This document shows, piece after piece, positions 16,622 to 24,472 of a stretch of 64,000 nucleotides of DNA (its first letter is position 1; the number at the start of each line of letters is the position of its first letter). Source of the stretch: Halorubrum sp. JWXQ-INN 858 (GTDB taxonomy: Archaea > Halobacteriota > Halobacteria > Halobacteriales > Haloferacaceae); contig NZ_WUAX01000016.1 in assembly GCF_009806985.1 (NCBI RefSeq), positions 432,976 through 496,975 of the forward strand, given 5' to 3'. The position numbers and the translations under genes were made by a program. Below the pieces are notes generated by a model. It was not told the origin of the DNA. It made no database searches and worked only from the letters and a program-made list of their open reading frames with translations.

Positions 16622-16825
16622 CTACGAGTTAGATCGTTTCCTATTGCGGATAACCAGCTCTCGGGCCTTTTCTATTCTCTCTTCATCATTCTGCAAATAT
16701 GCTGTGAGGATCGCTTCAACGATCTCGGAGCGGCTCGCTCCGAGATCTGAGCACTCATCAACGAGTGTATCGAGTTCTTCGACGAGTTCAGTTCGGACAG
16801 AGACACCCATTTTGGTTCGAGTCAT
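16622..16825 (-). CDS. Ribbon-helix-helix (CopG/Arc-like) DNA-binding protein
   Basis: A 67-residue protein with a classic RHH layout: strand TKMGVSVRTELVEEL, helix A (VEELDTLVDEC), turn, helix B (SRSEIVEAILTAYL), then a basic tail RNRKRSNS. The family is abundant in haloarchaea, both as antitoxin-like regulators and as accessory genes of mobile DNA. It is the sole gene of the 522-bp nested element. Near-identical GCACT(A/C)GGTGCACGG sites lie just upstream of its start and at its stop codon, plausible operators for autoregulation. Start ATG 16825; an in-frame ATG at 16864 would add 13 residues of poor match to the family. Confidence 0.78.
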   Translation of the reverse strand: MTRTKMGVSVRTELVEELDTLVDECSDLGASRSEIVEAILTAYLQNDEERIEKARELVIRNRKRSNS

Positions 16826-16851
16826 AATCTTAGACGTTCTCAAAAATACGC

Positions 16852-16866
16852 GCACTAGGTGCACGG
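16852..16866. promoter_or_regulatory. Candidate operator of RHH protein
   Basis: GCACTAGGTGCACGG lies about 30 bases upstream of the RHH start and matches the hairpin segment 16601-16615 at 14 of 15 positions. It contains the palindrome GTGCAC. Binding by the RHH dimer is inference. Confidence 0.35.
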
Positions 16867-16996
16867 TAAGCTTATCGGCTTATTCTGATTTAAACCAAAT
16901 GGTTGTCATAATAGATCTCAGCCGCTACTTGCACAGCGAAGCAATCGTGCTGCTGTCTTGCGATTCCTTAACTAAAGACGAATGCTTCAGTTGTTC

Positions 16997-17827
16997 ATGA
17001 CCCAGATCTCCCGCTTCATTGGGGAAGTTGTGCCGGTTGCTCAAAGAGTTACTGGCGATGGAGGCGAATCCGTCGCCCCGGAAGGTGGCGACGGATTCGC
17101 CGACTATGCACTCGTTTCGCTCCACTGTCTGCGGATTTATCTTGATTCATCGTACCGCATGACGATCGACCTGCTCAAAGAAATTCCACAAATAACCGGA
17201 GATATAGGCCTCAGAGCGGCTGATCTCCCCGTGCCGCCCACGTTGTGTGAGGTGTTTGACCGGATCAGTATGAGCATCTGTTGAGTGCTGCTGCGCCAGT
17301 CGGCGCAGCTGAATGATCTCTCTGAACACGCCGCGATCGACGCCACGTTCTACGACCGCTCACCAGCCAGCTGCCACTACTGCCAGCGAATCAGCTACCG
17401 CGTTCAAAAGCCCAAAGTCACTAAACTCGTCGATACAGCGTCTCAAGCCGTCCTTGACGTTCACTGCTCAACGAATCGAGAAGGGAGCGACGCAGACCTT
17501 GCCGAGCAGATCGCCCGCCGAAATGCGGGCGATCTGCGGTCTCTTGCCGCGGATAAAGGCTATGACAAGCAATCGCTTCGTGAAGGAGTACGCAAGTTCG
17601 GGATCAGACCGCTGATCAAGCACCGTATCTTCGCTCCGTACGACCACGCACACAACGCCAGAATTGACGATAACCGCTACAATCAGCGCTCTATGACTGA
17701 AACTGCGAACTCGGCTGTGAAGCGCTCGCTCGGCTTCGCCGTGCGAGCGCGGTCATGGTTTCGTGAGTTCCGCGAGATCGCGCTGATGTGTGTCGTCCAT
17801 AACATCAAGCGCTTCGTCAAACAGTGA
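16997..17827 (+). pseudogene. IS5-family transposase with in-frame TGA
   Basis: The frame reads MTQISRFIGEVVPVAQRVTG... to ...ALMCVVHNIKRFVKQ (277 codons), a complete haloarchaeal IS5-type transposase, except for a TGA at 17282-17284 where the family has Arg (CGA to TGA, one transition). DDE residues are visible in AIDATFY, AADKGYD and the downstream RYNQRSMTETANSAVKRSLG region. The original start is ATG 16997; the ATG at 16982 belongs to the nested element. Probably inactive unless the stop is read through. Confidence 0.8.
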
Positions 17828-17867
17828 ATCTCTACGCCTTACAGGGATTCAACACAGCCCTGCGAAA

Positions 17868-18301
17868 CGAAATCGACGGCGCAATCGCCAACAGACGAGT
17901 CACCGATCAAGCGTCGACGCATGCTGGCGTCGATAGGCGCGACCGGCGCGGTTGTAATCGCCGGCTGTATGGGTGACGACGGGCCCGACCGCGACTACTA
18001 CGAAGTCGAGTTCCACGAATTCGACACCGTCCTCGAAATCGACCAGGACCCCGATCAGACACTGCTGTACGATGGCCTCGACCAGGGATGGGAGCTGCCC
18101 TACGCCTGCGAGGAAGGAACCTGTGGGCAGTGTGCGGCCCGATACGACGGCGATGCCAACGAAGTGATTCGCCACGATGGCAACGAGTATCTCGACGACG
18201 AGCAGGTCGAAGACGGCTGGTTCCTCCCGTGTGTGGCCTACGCTGAGGACGACTTCGCCATGCAGACCAACGTCCATCCCGACGACGAAGACGAAGAGTA
18301 G
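17868..18301 (+). pseudogene. 3' part of Tat-lipoprotein [2Fe-2S] ferredoxin gene
   Basis: From 17868 the frame continues the fragment at 16348 and encodes a twin-arginine lipoprotein signal (SPIKRRRMLASIGATGAVVIAGC) followed by a plant-type ferredoxin with cluster ligands in ACEEGTCGQCAARY and a distal Cys in GWFLPCVAYA, ending in an acidic tail. The residual ATG at 17921 lies after the arginine pair, so any protein made from it would lack the Tat motif and be mislocalised. The intact ancestor (157 aa) was probably an exported electron carrier for the divergent heme/Fe-S/NrfD cluster. The apo-protein fold is otherwise intact. Confidence 0.8.
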
Positions 18302-18430
18302 TCTCTCCGGGTTTCAACTATTTTCGCGTTGAGTGACAGAACCACGACGACCAACCCTTGTTTTCAACCGACAAACGCTCGACGTTTCGGCCAGCAGACT
18401 GGACTGCTGCTAGTCGGCTGGCAGAACGGG

Positions 18431-18784
18431 TTATGTTACCAGCCGGAACGTAAGCTGGAGCATCAACGCATCGTCGTAGTCGAACGCAGTCCCCTGGCCA
18501 TCCATCTTGTCACGCTCTCGTCTCGTCATCAGCGTGTCGATCTCCGAAAACAGCTCGTCGCACGTCCGTTCGAACTCGTCGACGCGGCTCATATTCTGCT
18601 CTGTTTCTTCGAACACGTCGGACACCCACTCCTGTTTATTGTCCTGGATTGATGCGGTATCGACCAGTCCGAAGGTATCGTCAAACCGGGTGCGGAGGGT
18701 TTCGACCGTCGACTCGCTCCAGGCGATTTCGTAGGGCACTTCGTCATTGTCGGGCAGGATGACATGTAGTCGGCAACGTGTCAT
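18431..18784 (-). CDS. Hypothetical protein downstream of MMPL transporter
   Basis: A 117-residue soluble protein of unknown family (MTRCRLHVILPDNDEVPYEIAWSE...). It is mixed alpha/beta in the first 40 residues, then helical and charged (DEFERTCDELFSEIDTLMTRRERDKMD). It lies 58 bases downstream of the transporter in the same orientation, so probably shares its transcript. No motif suggests a function. Confidence 0.6.
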   Translation of the reverse strand: MTRCRLHVILPDNDEVPYEIAWSESTVETLRTRFDDTFGLVDTASIQDNKQEWVSDVFEETEQNMSRVDEFERTCDELFSEIDTLMTRRERDKMDGQGTAFDYDDALMLQLTFRLVT

Positions 18785-18842
18785 ACAACCGAATCACCTC
18801 CAACTGTTCTATATGTAGCGGTTGCTGAGCGTTTCGACAGCG

Positions 18843-21398
18843 TCAGTCGCCCCGATTTTTATTCTCCCTCGTCTGTCGACGATCCCACAACACCAACAGC
18901 GCGGGCAAGACGAGCACACTTGCCACGAACGAGTAGCCCACGACCAGTGCGGTGACGAACCCGAACCGCTGGAGTGTGGGGATCAGTGTCATCGTCAACA
19001 GCCCAAAGCCGGCTATCGTCGTCACCGCGCTGGCGGCGACTGCCCCGCCCGTCTGGCCGACCGCTACCCTGAGAGCCGTCTGTCGGTCAACCTCGCGGCG
19101 TTCGGCTGCGAACCGCTCGGTGATATGGATCGTATAATCGGTCCCAAGCCCAATTGCAATCGCCGTAATCAGTGCAGTCTCAGCGTTGAACGGCAGCGAC
19201 ACCAGCCAGACGGTCCCGAGCAGCCACGCGATGGCGACGACGACCGGTGTAATCGCCACCAAGCCAATTGACCACGACCCATGTCGCCGCCGGAAGACGG
19301 TACAAAGGAGCGCGGCGATCACGCCAAGCGCGAGCAGGAACGTGACCACGACGGTCTCTAAGACGGCCTGCTGTTGGACTGCTTCGACGACCGGATCGCC
19401 GGTTGCAGTGGCGTCCAGCGAGGGGTTGGCGTCGACCACCGCTGCGGTCGCCTCGGCGTCGGCGCGAATCGCTCTCACGTCGGCAGTCTCGTCGACGGCG
19501 ATCTCGATTCGTAGCGCGTCGTACTCGCCGTCAGGCCCCTGGTAAATTGTTGTGTTCGCCGCCGTGGAATCCGCGGCAACAACCGCATCAAACAGTGCCG
19601 TGAGGTTTCGGTTGGGGACGCCGTCACCGGTCGTATCGCTGTCGGCCAGACGGTTCGCAACCGTCTCGTTTTCACGAGCCACCCGATTGACTGTTTCAAG
19701 CGGGCCGCTGATTGCGGGAGTGCCAGCGGTCGCCTGCGTGTTCGACGTAGTTGTCGGCTGGGTGGCCGCCGTTGTTGTTGCGTCCTGAAGTGTCGCCCCC
19801 ACCGAATCGTTGGTCACATCACCCTCGATCAGTATCTCGACGGTTCGATCCGAGGGGCTCACAAACGTCGACTGGAGATAGCTGGCCTGCTCTCTGAGGC
19901 CATAGTCGCTGGGACGGATCGCTTCGGGCAGCGGCTCCATCCAGCCGGCGCGTTCTTCGGGCAGAAACTGGGTTCGGTCCGTCGAGGTGTCGACGGCGGG
20001 CGCGCCCATCGCACCGCCAGCCGCTACCAACAGCGCGACCGCGACAACTGCGACGGGTCTCCGGCTTGCCGTGTTCGCACACCAGTCCAGGAGTCGTTTG
20101 ATGCTCCGCAGTGAGCCGACGGTGACCGGGGTGGGCTGGGATCTGTCGGTGCGGTCGAGCCACTGATCGACCTCGATTCTGAGCGCCGGAACGAGGAGGC
20201 CAAACACGACAAACGCGGCACCGATTCCGATGGCAGCAACCAAGCTGAACTCCCGAAGGACGCCGATTGGACTGGCCAGACCGGCCAAAAAGCCAGTGGC
20301 GGTCGTCAGCGTCGTCGTTCCGATTGCAACCAGCACGCCGGTGAGTCCGGCCGCCATCGCCACTGCGGGCGGCCACGCCGGATTGGTCGCTTGGTGTTCA
20401 CGATACCGCATGGCAACGTGGAGATAGTAGTCGACACTCAGGCCGACCAACAGACACGGAACCGCAATCAGCAGTTGGTTGAGAGAGATCCCAAGCCAGC
20501 CCATCGCTCCAACCAGCCAGACGAAGACGAGCCCCATTCCCGAACAGGCCAACGCAACATCGACCGGGTCGCGGTAGCTGACAGCCAGCAGTCCAACAAC
20601 GACGAGCAAGATCAGCGGGCCGACTAAGATGAAGCTGTCAGTGGTCGCTTGGCTGCCGCGCTCGACGGAAAGCGCCTCTCCGACGACAAACGAGTCGACA
20701 GATTCCAGATTGTCGAGTTCGGTTTCTGCGGTCGACTCGACTGCCTCTTGGGCGGCCAGCAGTTCGGCGTCGGTTGCGGTTTCGTCGTGGACTATGACGA
20801 TCAGTTGGGCCTCTGCTCGCTCACCTGCGGTGTACTCTCGTGGGAGCAAAGATGCAACAGATGGCTGGCCGGGGGGCGACAGATCGTCACTCCTGAGTGC
20901 GACGCCGAGAGAGGAAGCAATCTGCTCGTCGGTTCGGCCCTCGAGCGTCTCGCGTTTGGTCTCCAGTCGAACGTTACCATCGAATGCTATGCGTGGGTCT
21001 GAAGCGATGGCGACAGCGTTCGCCACGCCGACTGTCGGCTGGTCGTCGGCCAACGTCCCGTTGATCGCCGGATTGTCTCTGATCGCCTGCTGTAGTGTGA
21101 GTGTCTCGACCAACACGGGTTTCGAGACCATATCAGTCGACTCCGAGCGTACTATGAGTTGGGTGACTGGCTGGCTGTCGCGCTCGAAGTGGTCGGCGGT
21201 CCGGTCGCCAGCCTCGTGTGCTGGCGAGTCGACGCCGAACGTCGAGATCTCGAATCCAACACCCCCGGCGAAAACGACACCACTGCCGACCAACAGTGTG
21301 GCAACAACTATGAGAGCGATGAGACTCCTTCGCCTGTGGTCGAAAAACAGTGTCGACCAGGCAGCTTGCGGTGGATCGTCTGAGTTGCTGGATGGCAT
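18843..21398 (-). CDS. RND/MMPL-family exporter
   Basis: An 851-residue membrane transporter with the duplicated MMPL/RND architecture. TM1 is near residues 25-45, followed by a large extracytoplasmic domain (about 50-240), a six-helix bundle (about 250-450) with GLSVDYYLHVAMRYREH, a second large loop (about 480-660), and a second bundle with the matching motif GLGTDYTIHITERFAAERRE. The two sterol-sensing-like GxxxDYxxHxxxR motifs mark this clade of archaeal hydrophobe/lipid exporters. It is likely proton driven; substrate unknown. The gene is complete. Its upstream gap (21399-21570) has no clear operator. Confidence 0.9.
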   Translation of the reverse strand: MPSSNSDDPPQAAWSTLFFDHRRRSLIALIVVATLLVGSGVVFAGGVGFEISTFGVDSPAHEAGDRTADHFERDSQPVTQLIVRSESTDMVSKPVLVETLTLQQAIRDNPAINGTLADDQPTVGVANAVAIASDPRIAFDGNVRLETKRETLEGRTDEQIASSLGVALRSDDLSPPGQPSVASLLPREYTAGERAEAQLIVIVHDETATDAELLAAQEAVESTAETELDNLESVDSFVVGEALSVERGSQATTDSFILVGPLILLVVVGLLAVSYRDPVDVALACSGMGLVFVWLVGAMGWLGISLNQLLIAVPCLLVGLSVDYYLHVAMRYREHQATNPAWPPAVAMAAGLTGVLVAIGTTTLTTATGFLAGLASPIGVLREFSLVAAIGIGAAFVVFGLLVPALRIEVDQWLDRTDRSQPTPVTVGSLRSIKRLLDWCANTASRRPVAVVAVALLVAAGGAMGAPAVDTSTDRTQFLPEERAGWMEPLPEAIRPSDYGLREQASYLQSTFVSPSDRTVEILIEGDVTNDSVGATLQDATTTAATQPTTTSNTQATAGTPAISGPLETVNRVARENETVANRLADSDTTGDGVPNRNLTALFDAVVAADSTAANTTIYQGPDGEYDALRIEIAVDETADVRAIRADAEATAAVVDANPSLDATATGDPVVEAVQQQAVLETVVVTFLLALGVIAALLCTVFRRRHGSWSIGLVAITPVVVAIAWLLGTVWLVSLPFNAETALITAIAIGLGTDYTIHITERFAAERREVDRQTALRVAVGQTGGAVAASAVTTIAGFGLLTMTLIPTLQRFGFVTALVVGYSFVASVLVLPALLVLWDRRQTRENKNRGD

Positions 21399-21713
21399 AC
21401 TGAGTGGTTAAGATCAGCAGCGGATGGCGATCGATATTATCGACTCTTGACCGGCCTGCTGAACGTATATGATTCAGTTATTAACTTCAAGGGTTGGTAG
21501 CTGTCCCGTCTTCTTAATCGCGTTACCGTATAACTCGATTATCAAAAATAGTACGTGTTTAGCCCGAGCTGATTTCGTCACTGTCTCGTAGATAGAGACA
21601 CGCGGGGGACACATGGTCCGTCAGCAGGAATCGGGAATGCCTTCTCAGGGATGGTCTCCGAGCAGCGGAGACCATCCCGTCGGTCCTGCTGTCGTCGTTC
21701 CGAGGTGGGATCG
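21399..21713. other. Intergenic region and left end of IS66-type fragment
   Basis: No gene. The MMPL promoter should lie here; AACGTATATGATTC at 21463-21476 is TATA-like. CTGTCTCGTAGATAGAGACA (21583-21602) contains the inverted repeat TGTCTC...GAGACA and may be part of the left end of the IS66-type element. The exact terminus was not determined. Confidence 0.35.
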
Positions 21714-22487
21714 ATGAGCTGGGACGATCTCACCAAGGATGAACTCCTCTCGCGGTTTCTCCAGATGGAGGAGCGAATCAACGAGTTGGAAGAAAAGCTC
21801 GACCAGAAAAACGGGCGGATCGAGGAACAGAACGAACGAATCGAAGAACTCGAAACACGCCTCCGGAAGTACGAGAATCCGCACACTCCACCCAGCAAGC
21901 GACGGTCGGGGACCGACGAGTCCCCGACCTCGCAGGATGACGAAGACGACGATGTCCGAACTGACGGTGGCACTCCCGGTCGGAAGGATGGCCACGATCC
22001 GGAGTGGCATTCTACGGCCGATCTTGACGAAGAAATCGAAGTCACCTGTGACTGTTGTCCTGTGTGTGGCGACCGCTTCGACGAGTCGGTGGGCATCAGC
22101 CCCCGACTCGTCGAGGAGATCCCTGATCCCCAGCCCCCAGAAATCACCCGGTACAACCGCCACTACTACCAGTGCGATTCCTGTGGAACAGAGACAGTTG
22201 CGGCTCACCCCGACTGCCCCGATGAGGGGCAGTTCGGGGTGAACGTCATCGCTCAATCAGCTCTGTCACGGTACGATCACCGCCTTCCTTACCGGAAGAT
22301 CGCTGATCGCTTCGAGCAACTACACGGACTCGAACTCTCGGGTGCATCCGCGTGGCACGCGACCGAGCGCGCTGCGCGCGCCGGTCGCTGTGAGTACGAG
22401 CAGATCCGTCAAGAGATTCAGGATGCTGACGTGGTTCACATCGACGAGACAGGCATCAAGCGCACGTACAGCCCCGCGGCGCAGTAG
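21714..22487 (+). pseudogene. 3'-truncated IS66-type transposase
   Basis: Encodes the N-terminal half of an IS66-like transposase: a leucine-zipper-like coiled coil (LQMEERINELEEKLDQKNGRIEEQ), a basic PSKRRSG linker, a zinc-finger region (CDCCPVCGDRF...CDSCG), then GVNVIAQSALSRYDHRLPYRKIADRF and the start of the DDE core at VVHIDETGIKR, where homology stops at 22455-22463. The remaining residues (TYSPAAQ) are read from antisense integrase sequence. The catalytic Asp is present but the rest of the DDE domain is gone, so it is inactive. Confidence 0.82.
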
Positions 22488-22940
22488 AGCTCGCCACATC
22501 AGGGTGAAGCACACGTGACGTATTGACGCGTACTCATACGATGAGAGGTAGTCTAAAATTCTTTCAGCAACCTGCGAGTCGATCATTACATCTTTTGATT
22601 CGCTTTCATCTGACAGACTTGGTGACACTACTTTGGCATGGAGATCGGCTGGCACTGCGTCTATGGTAGCTGCCCATCTGATGAACACTCGCAGCGTGTC
22701 CATCTGAGTCTTTTCTGAGATGGGCTTGAGGTCTCCATCGGATCGCCGCCACAAGCGGAAACGGTGAAGATCCCTCCCTGAGAGATCATTCATATTAGTC
22801 ATCTCTTGCTGGTCGCACCAGCGCAGGAAGTGGCCTAGCCGTGATTTATGACCGTACAAGGATCTCTTCGAGAGCTCAGTCTCTCGATCCTCAAGATACA
22901 ATTCGACTGTGGTTTCGGGGTCGATTGGTTCTAGCGCCAT
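22464..22940 (-). pseudogene. C-terminally truncated tyrosine integrase
   Basis: From ATG 22940 the frame MALEPIDPETTVELYLEDRETELSKRSLYGHKSRL... encodes the SAM-like N-terminal domain and the start of the catalytic domain through the first Arg region (MWRALLRRGAVRALD), about 160 residues. It then runs into the antisense strand of the IS66 transposase. HxxR and the nucleophilic Tyr are lost. It resembles the integrase at 4626 in architecture but is a different, more typical haloarchaeal type. Together with the tRNA-like fragment upstream it marks an old integrated element. Confidence 0.78.
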
Positions 22941-23275
22941 GGTTGGATACGAACCAAAGCGGACAAACACTCCGGGAATCCCGGGACAGCACCGGGATTG
23001 AAACGGATATTTCATGTAGCATGACGGAATCCCCGCGAGTCCACTCACTTCGTTCGTTCCCTCGCGTGGTCCCGTTCGCTTCGCTCACGGGACCCCCGCG
23101 AGTCCGTGTTCTGCGCCGCGAGCAACATCGCGAGCGGCGCAACACTGCAACGAGCAGGATTTGAACCCTGCCAGTCGCACGCAGCGACTGCTCCACGCGA
23201 ACCGCTATAGAGGTTCTCTCTACAAACCCATCGCCTCAATCAAATACGTATGTGAGACGGTTTTTTAATGAAATC
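22941..23275. other. Gene-free region with hairpins and repeats
   Basis: No supported gene. CCCCGCGAGTCC occurs twice (23031-23042 and 23094-23105), and GGTCCCGT...ACGGGACC and TGCGCCGC...GCGGCGCA form hairpins. The tRNA-like segment at about 23151-23192 also lies here. This structure is what one expects at the boundary of an integrated element, but no matching second att copy was found in the window. Confidence 0.4.
23151..23192 (-). other. tRNA-like 3' fragment (possible attachment site remnant)
   Basis: On the minus strand a 7-bp hairpin CAGTCGC-TGCGT-GCGACTG, like a class II tRNA variable arm, is followed by GCAGGGTTCAAATCCTGC, like a T-arm. The T-stem/loop has one extra base compared with a functional tRNA and no matching acceptor or anticodon stem lies upstream. 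It is best read as a decayed or chimeric tRNA 3' end left by integration near the truncated integrase. Confidence 0.35.
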
Positions 23276-23452
23276 ATGTCAAATCCAGTCGTAGGTATGG
23301 TAGTTGTGGGGACACTCGCCATCGCGGGCGCAGCATTATGAGCCATCTACACGGCCTTCTCCGGTGGAAACCTATCTGCCATTTCTGACTGATTCATCCC
23401 TGTCTTGTTGTTTGCTCTCTGTGCCGGAGTCGTTTTAGATGCGATCGCGTGA
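23276..23452 (+). pseudogene. Small membrane protein gene with two in-frame TGA codons
   Basis: The frame reads MSNPVVGMVVVGTLAIAGAAL, TGA (23339), AIYTAFSGGNLSAISD, TGA (23390), FIPVLLFALCAGVVLDAIA, TGA (23450). Read through, it would be a 58-residue protein with two hydrophobic helices, a common type in haloarchaeal mobile elements. Both internal stops sit where Trp (TGG) would fit, one transition away. It is either a decayed gene or, less likely, a readthrough case. Only the first 21 residues would be made conventionally. Confidence 0.5.
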
Positions 23453-23470
23453 ATGCAGTAGAGTGGTCTC

Positions 23471-23749
23471 TCACACTTTCCACGCCACGACTGCTCCGAC
23501 TGCGATCAGCACCGCATCACCAACGTTGATCACGGCAGTTCCGCGTTCTTGAACTGCGAATGTGAAGAACTCGCGGTAGAAGTCGAAGAAGGGACCCAGT
23601 CCGACCATCTGTGGAAGAAGCATGTTGACCGCACCGAGGAGGAGTACGCCGAGTGCGGCCAGCCGAACGACGTTTTTTACCTGCATCTTCGCTCGCAACC
23701 CGAGGATCCGCAATGTGAACCAGCGGGAAGTCGGGTCCTGATCTGGCAT
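23471..23749 (-). CDS. Small two-helix membrane protein
   Basis: A 92-residue protein: a polar N-terminus with basic patch (SRWFTLRILGLRAKMQVKN), a membrane helix VVRLAALGVLLLGAVNMLL, an amphipathic FFDFYREFFTFAV stretch, and a second helix GDAVLIAVGAVVAWKV. No family is recognised. It is the only apparently intact gene beside the broken small membrane gene and may be a relic of the same element. Start ATG 23749 is preferred to 23773, which adds an unlikely polar extension. Confidence 0.55.
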   Translation of the reverse strand: MPDQDPTSRWFTLRILGLRAKMQVKNVVRLAALGVLLLGAVNMLLPQMVGLGPFFDFYREFFTFAVQERGTAVINVGDAVLIAVGAVVAWKV

Positions 23750-23785
23750 ACGTGTGTTATCCCGAGGTGCCAATAAAAAAGGTAT

Positions 23786-23805
23786 CCTGCGGTAGCGACC
23801 GCAGG
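23786..23805. repeat. Perfect hairpin CCTGCGGT-AGCG-ACCGCAGG
   Basis: 8-bp stem with a 4-base loop in the gap between the two membrane-protein genes; a second small hairpin GTGGC-TAAG-GCCAC follows at about 23863-23876. Probably a terminator or regulatory structure; no gene in this gap is convincing. Confidence 0.4.
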
Positions 23806-23970
23806 TTGTTCATTGTCACGGTCGCCATGATCAATCCAACATCGAAGAGCGCAACGAAAATGTGGCTAAGGCCACGTTTTCTAAGGTACCCCGCCCCGCT
23901 TCCGCGACGGCCCCCCGGCCGTTCATGCGCCGCGCTCAAAATTTTTCACCTATGGTGCTCAATGTTGGAT

Positions 23971-24456
23971 ATGGTTTCAGCAATAATCGAAGCAGTCGGA
24001 GAATTACGTATAGAAACTCTACTTATACCTCCTTTCGTGATCGGATATGTCGGATATCTCTGGTCAGACGCTATTATTCTCGGTGCCGCATTCGTGTCAT
24101 TGACCGGAGGATCTCAGATGTATCAATTAATGAAGTATCTGAAAGAAAACCATGAACACGAACCGATGAATCCTGAAGAGATATTCCTCTTATTTCCCGC
24201 TTCTATGCCTTCACTGTATGCGTTCTTAGCTACCTCAGCATGGTACGCAGTTACCATACCTTTCGGTTATATTTTAGGTGGTTACACATTTTATATAACA
24301 AATGATTTCTATTTGTTTATTGGAATGAGTGCGTACTCCTTATGGCTAATTTTGACGGTGACTTCTATAGAACGCTCGGAAGAACCTACAACACAACAAC
24401 TTCGTGTAATGAACGGACTAAGTAGAGGTTACTTCTCAAAAAACAGCTCCGATTGA
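23971..24456 (+). CDS. AT-rich polytopic membrane protein of unknown function
   Basis: A 161-residue protein with about four hydrophobic segments (LLIPPFVIGYVGYLW, AIILGAAFVSLTG, YAFLATSAWYAVTIPFGYILGGYTF, FYLFIGMSAYSLWLILTV) and an acidic PMNPEEIF loop. Its base composition is strikingly AT-rich compared with everything to the right, and codon use is dominated by A/T third positions, indicating recent acquisition from a low-GC source such as Haloquadratum-like DNA or a virus. Start ATG 23971 (or 23962) chosen because upstream codons in the longer frame cover hairpins and GC-rich DNA. No function can be assigned. Confidence 0.6.
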   Translation: MVSAIIEAVGELRIETLLIPPFVIGYVGYLWSDAIILGAAFVSLTGGSQMYQLMKYLKENHEHEPMNPEEIFLLFPASMPSLYAFLATSAWYAVTIPFGYILGGYTFYITNDFYLFIGMSAYSLWLILTVTSIERSEEPTTQQLRVMNGLSRGYFSKNSSD

Positions 24457-24472
24457 GAGCTTAGGTTGTCGA

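Larger units (their letters stand above)
16463..16984. mobile_element. 522-bp nested element with RHH gene
   Basis: Delimited by 18-bp inverted repeats CATTCGTCTTTAGTTAAG (16463-16480) and its exact complement (16967-16984), with weaker matching continuing about 20 bp inward (AATCGC...ACAGC). It is flanked by a 10-bp direct repeat CTTCAGTTGT (16453-16462 and 16985-16994), as expected for a target-site duplication. Its only gene is a minus-strand ribbon-helix-helix protein; no transposase is encoded, so movement would depend on an enzyme in trans. It landed just upstream of the start codon of the host IS transposase. Confidence 0.7.
16388..17859 (+). mobile_element. IS5-type insertion sequence carrying a nested element
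   Basis: A 1,472-bp insertion with 14-bp terminal inverted repeats (GGCTGTGTTGAATC at 16388-16401; complement at 17846-17859) and a perfect 8-bp target duplication CTGCGAAA at 16380-16387 and 17860-17867. It holds an IS5-family transposase with one nonsense codon. Removing the nested 522-bp element and its 10-bp duplication leaves about 940 bp, a normal size for a single-gene IS5-type element. The insertion splits a Tat ferredoxin gene. Confidence 0.85.

Noticed and set aside
23757..23939. 60-codon minus-strand frame with one hydrophobic stretch
   Set aside because: Includes a perfect hairpin and a GC-rich structured segment; a chance frame is more likely than a gene.
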